Assembly (NCBI GenBank): GCA_023435645.1
Contig: JAEYRK010000066.1
Location: 28,416-92,415 of the forward strand
Direction: 5' to 3'
Origin: Bacillota bacterium
GTDB lineage: Bacteria > Bacillota > Clostridia > Lachnospirales > Lachnospiraceae
DNA length: 64,000 nt
In this document: positions 61,832 through 64,000 of the stretch, one piece after another
Position numbering within the stretch: the stretch's first letter is position 1
Layout: every line of letters begins with the position of its first letter
Notes under the pieces: generated by a model
Database searches by the model: none
Told to the model about the DNA's origin: nothing
Seen by the model: the letters and a program-made list of their open reading frames with translations, nothing else
Translations under genes and position numbers: made by a program

Positions 61832-62555
61832 ATCTTATATCCCCTTTACGTATTTTTTGATTTTCAAGAAGTGAGAGCTGATATCCCCTCCCATACTTCG
61901 AGAAGGATGTAGGGTATAGATTCATCCCATTTAATATATGAGATAGCCAGAGTGGCATGGCACCGGGAAGCTTCAGCTCCATCAAATGGTAGCCATCCGG
62001 TAGAATTGGGTTACCCCATGTCCCGCTCTCCAGACAGAGCTCCTCCTTCCGATAAAGTAGGTTCCAGTCAAAGGTGACCCTCAGCTCCGGGTCATTGCTG
62101 CCATACATGGCGATTCTGTCATAGGAGATGTACATCGTCGGCTGAAGGCAACGATAAAAGGTAAGGAACCAGTCAATCTCCCTCATAATCTGTGAATCCT
62201 TCGCAGGGTGGATATTTTCGTATAGGTAACGCTCCGCTGTGATTAAATCTAGCTTCACACGCCTTTTGTAGACTACCTCCTTATATTTCTTTTTAAGCTC
62301 CACAAAAACCGTATCACTTCCCGAGGGAGTTCCATAGCTTCTTAGCCGCAGCTTTTCCTTATATACCGGTTTATCAAGGGAGGTCCTGATCAGCCTGTAA
62401 TCCGGTGTATCAAAATAAATATTGCAGATGGAGGTTCTGCCATACTCATCTATCGTTAGCTTATCCTCAAGACTTTGTAATACCATCTCATATTGCTTTT
62501 CATCGAGTAAGTATTTCTTCTCATACCGTTGAAAGGTTCCCTTAAACTGGCCCAT
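61824..62555 (-). CDS. VTC-domain protein (polyphosphate polymerase-like)
   Basis: A 243-residue protein; the start at 62555 is chosen because AGGAGG lies nine bases upstream, although the frame is open to 62657. The tunnel fold of VTC4 is indicated by 'RYEKKYLL', 'KEKLRLRSYG', 'VELKKKYKEVVYKRRVKL', 'YISYDRIAMYG', 'LMELKLPG' and 'SFSKYGRGYQLS', which supply the basic lining and the metal-binding Glu. The yeast enzyme polymerises polyphosphate from ATP. First gene of the five-gene VTC-CotH operon. Confidence 0.88.
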   Translation of the reverse strand: MGQFKGTFQRYEKKYLLDEKQYEMVLQSLEDKLTIDEYGRTSICNIYFDTPDYRLIRTSLDKPVYKEKLRLRSYGTPSGSDTVFVELKKKYKEVVYKRRVKLDLITAERYLYENIHPAKDSQIMREIDWFLTFYRCLQPTMYISYDRIAMYGSNDPELRVTFDWNLLYRKEELCLESGTWGNPILPDGYHLMELKLPGAMPLWLSHILNGMNLYPTSFSKYGRGYQLSLLENQKIRKGDIRYA

Positions 62556-62740
62556 ATCCCTGTTCCTCCTGTCCATTTTATCCAAACCGCTTGACGATAA
62601 AGCGCACACGCGAGTAGCACCGATCGTCCTCTCTAAAATACCCCGGCAAAATCCCACATGCTATATTATAAACCCATATTATGGAAATTGCTAGTGTAAT
62701 ATTTTACAATTTTTGTAATACTTTCGTCTCTTGACACAGC

Positions 62741-62778
62741 AAAAAGCCTCCATCACCCATAAGGGCCGGAGGCTTTTT
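62741..62778. terminator. Bidirectional terminator after the Big_2 gene
   Basis: AAAAAGCCTCC (62741-62751) pairs with GGAGGCTTTTT (62768-62778). T-runs on both strands. It ends the minus-strand gene whose stop is at 62795. Confidence 0.85.
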
Positions 62779-62794
62779 GATAAAGTTAGATGCA

Positions 62795-63655
62795 TTATTT
62801 TATTATCCTAAGAGAATTTATCATATACTCAGCTATTTCTGTAAGCTTTCGCTGATCACCGTCGCCAATGTCTGAGATAGAAAGTATGAATAAATTTTGA
62901 TCCAGGAATAGTACATAGATGGACTGCGGCATTGTTATAGAGACCGGCTCTGTGAGCACAAGATCAAATTCCACCTTATAGGCGGTTCCTAATGTAGCCT
63001 GAAGCTCGCTGATGTTAAGATTCGATATGGATGTACCTAGTGTTACCCCAAATTGCTCTTCAATCATCTTCTGGTTATAGTTGTTCTCAATAAATTTCTG
63101 AACCTCACATGAATCCGGCTTTGACCCATCTGTTTCCTCTATATAGATCGTAAGGTAGGGGGTTCCGCTTAATGAATCAGCATTCTTTGGATACAGCAGG
63201 GTCATTAGCTGACTTCCCTCCCCCGTAATGACCTGATTGGTGAAGTCCTTCGGATATACGAATTTGATCTTTCCCAGTGTTGCTTCCTGAGCACTGAAGG
63301 GTGCATTTTTTATATAGGGATCCACTGCTTTTTTTACAGTAACGGTACAGCTGTACTTCTTCTTATTTACGGTGGCAGTGATTGTCGCTTTCCCCGCCTT
63401 CTTGGCAGTAACCTTGCCCTTGGTATTTACGGTAGCAACTGCTTTGTTACTGGATGACCAGGTAATCTTAGACTTCGTCCCTGTTATCTTCAGTGTAGTC
63501 GATTTCCCAACCTCCAGGGTCAGAGTCTTCTTATTCAGCTTAACCGTAGCCGCTTGCGCCACGGATGTAGTGTTTAAGGGTATCATGGAGGGCGATAGGA
63601 CGGATAACACCATCACAAGCGCCAACAATCGAATTAACCGTTTGATTTGCTTCAT
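62795..63655 (-). CDS. Secreted protein with Big_2 Ig-like domain
   Basis: A 286-residue exported protein. The ATG at 63655 has AGGAGG at the right distance; the ATG at 63661 touches the ribosome site. A signal peptide (about 1-37, ending near VAQA) precedes a bacterial Ig-like type 2 domain (about 38-110: 'KTLTLEVGKSTTLKITGTKS', 'ITWSSSNKAVATVNTKGKVT'). The C-terminal 160 residues resemble small lipoprotein-type uptake or stress domains but are not recognised. Probably binds the cell surface or matrix. Confidence 0.8.
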   Translation of the reverse strand: MKQIKRLIRLLALVMVLSVLSPSMIPLNTTSVAQAATVKLNKKTLTLEVGKSTTLKITGTKSKITWSSSNKAVATVNTKGKVTAKKAGKATITATVNKKKYSCTVTVKKAVDPYIKNAPFSAQEATLGKIKFVYPKDFTNQVITGEGSQLMTLLYPKNADSLSGTPYLTIYIEETDGSKPDSCEVQKFIENNYNQKMIEEQFGVTLGTSISNLNISELQATLGTAYKVEFDLVLTEPVSITMPQSIYVLFLDQNLFILSISDIGDGDQRKLTEIAEYMINSLRIIK

Positions 63656-63661
63656 TTTCAT

Positions 63662-64000
63662 CCTCCTTTGATTTTTTTGTACTTGTTATTATATATGATA
63701 TGCTTGGAAATTTCTAGTATAACATTGGATTCGTTTGTGTCAAGAACTGATTGGTAAGGAACCATTCCGTTCTCTACTGAGGATCTTTCTTGAACCTCCG
63801 AACGGATAAGTTTACCCATCTTCATAGGAAGATGTAGGCAGTACCGGAAAACAAGCTCTATTTTCGGGAGTTCCTGCATGCGTCTATTACGTTTCGCTCC
63901 TCCCTGATCGTTTCGTCGGTCGCTCGCGAAACGAACTAGCATGCAGAAACCCACTCGAAAATAGGCTAATCGTTTTCCAGTACTGCCTACACCCCCTATG
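63662..64000. other. Gene-free right edge with a long palindrome
   Basis: No convincing gene. Most of it is the imperfect palindrome at 63834-63990. The open frame at 63658-63954 (-) crosses it, has no homology that I recognise and no ribosome site. Confidence 0.6.
63834..63990. repeat. 157-bp imperfect palindrome
   Basis: The ends GTAGGCAGTAC (63834-63844) and GTACTGCCTAC (63980-63990) are exact complements. The arms continue with matching blocks: GGAAAAC/GTTTTCC, CTATTTTCG/CGAAAATAG, CTGCATGC/GCATGCAG and CGTTTCG/CGAAACG, separated by small mismatched gaps. The loop is 63897-63926. Likely a miniature inverted-repeat element or a very long RNA hairpin. Confidence 0.8.

Noticed and set aside
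63658..63954. 98-codon minus-strand open frame at the right edge
   Set aside because: Crosses the long palindrome, lacks a ribosome site and overlaps the start of the Big_2 gene.

Overview
The window looks like chromosome of a spore-forming, anaerobic Gram-positive clostridium, most likely Lachnospiraceae or a close relative. Pointers are the spore coat genes cotJABC, a SleB-type cortex hydrolase, a pyrophosphate-type phosphofructokinase, an adenosylcobalamin (class II) ribonucleotide reductase, a serine T-box, strong AGGAGG ribosome sites and moderate AT content. Species cannot be fixed from the sequence alone. I saw no tRNA, rRNA, CRISPR array, transposase or prophage.

Layout. 1-4.0 kb: edge of a MATE transporter, a sigma-70 gene, plsC and a SleB-like hydrolase. 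4.2-7.4 kb (minus): PPi-PFK, a MIF-like tautomerase and cotJABC. 7.6-9.4 kb: lipid kinase and VanZ-like protein. 9.4-11.8 kb (minus): an XPD/DinG-type helicase with an N-terminal nuclease-like domain. 12.7-16.3 kb: DUF1292 protein, then a VanR/VanS-like pair and a serine D,D-carboxypeptidase, without the vanHAX ligase genes. 16.2-20.3 kb (minus): UvrD-like helicase, gltX, zinc-ribbon protein. 20.5-25.8 kb (minus): an ABC system with ATPase, large secreted CARDB-like protein, anchored linker protein and MacB/FtsX permease. 26-32.8 kb (minus): AI-2E-type protein, cytidylate-kinase-like protein, and a MoxR/DUF58/transglutaminase operon. 33-37.4 kb: parvulin-like lipid-facing chaperone, a 58-residue Ser/Asn protein, a DUF3298 protein and class II RNR with two NrdR-type boxes.

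37.8-49.0 kb (minus) is the most interesting part: an 11-gene catabolic operon. In order of transcription it encodes a sugar-type ABC importer (binding protein, ATPase, two permeases), a metallo-beta-lactamase-fold lactonase candidate, a Tm-1-like/UPF0261 protein, an RpiB-like isomerase of EryI/DerI type, a triose-phosphate-isomerase homologue of EryH/LerI type, a class II aldolase-fold enzyme, a GntR/FCD regulator and a RuBisCO-like protein. The two isomerases point to tetrulose phosphates ending at D-erythrose 4-phosphate. The RuBisCO-like protein could supply L-erythrulose 1-phosphate by decarboxylating a branched 3-oxo acid phosphate, as in apionate catabolism. No dehydrogenase and no recognised kinase is present, so the route here may be a new variant.

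49.3-55.7 kb: serine T-box and serS, a tandem GNAT protein, a SulP transporter and an ABC-2 exporter pair. 55.9-62.6 kb (minus): an operon with a VTC-domain protein, DUF4956 membrane protein, DUF4353-like lipoprotein and two paralogous CotH-kinase lipoproteins. 62.8-64.0 kb: a Big_2-domain secreted protein and a 157-bp imperfect palindrome.

A second regulatory signal stands out. The vanR-like and carboxypeptidase promoters each carry three TAAG-type boxes at exactly 11-bp steps, with the same distance to the -10 element. A similar pair precedes the CARDB ABC operon.
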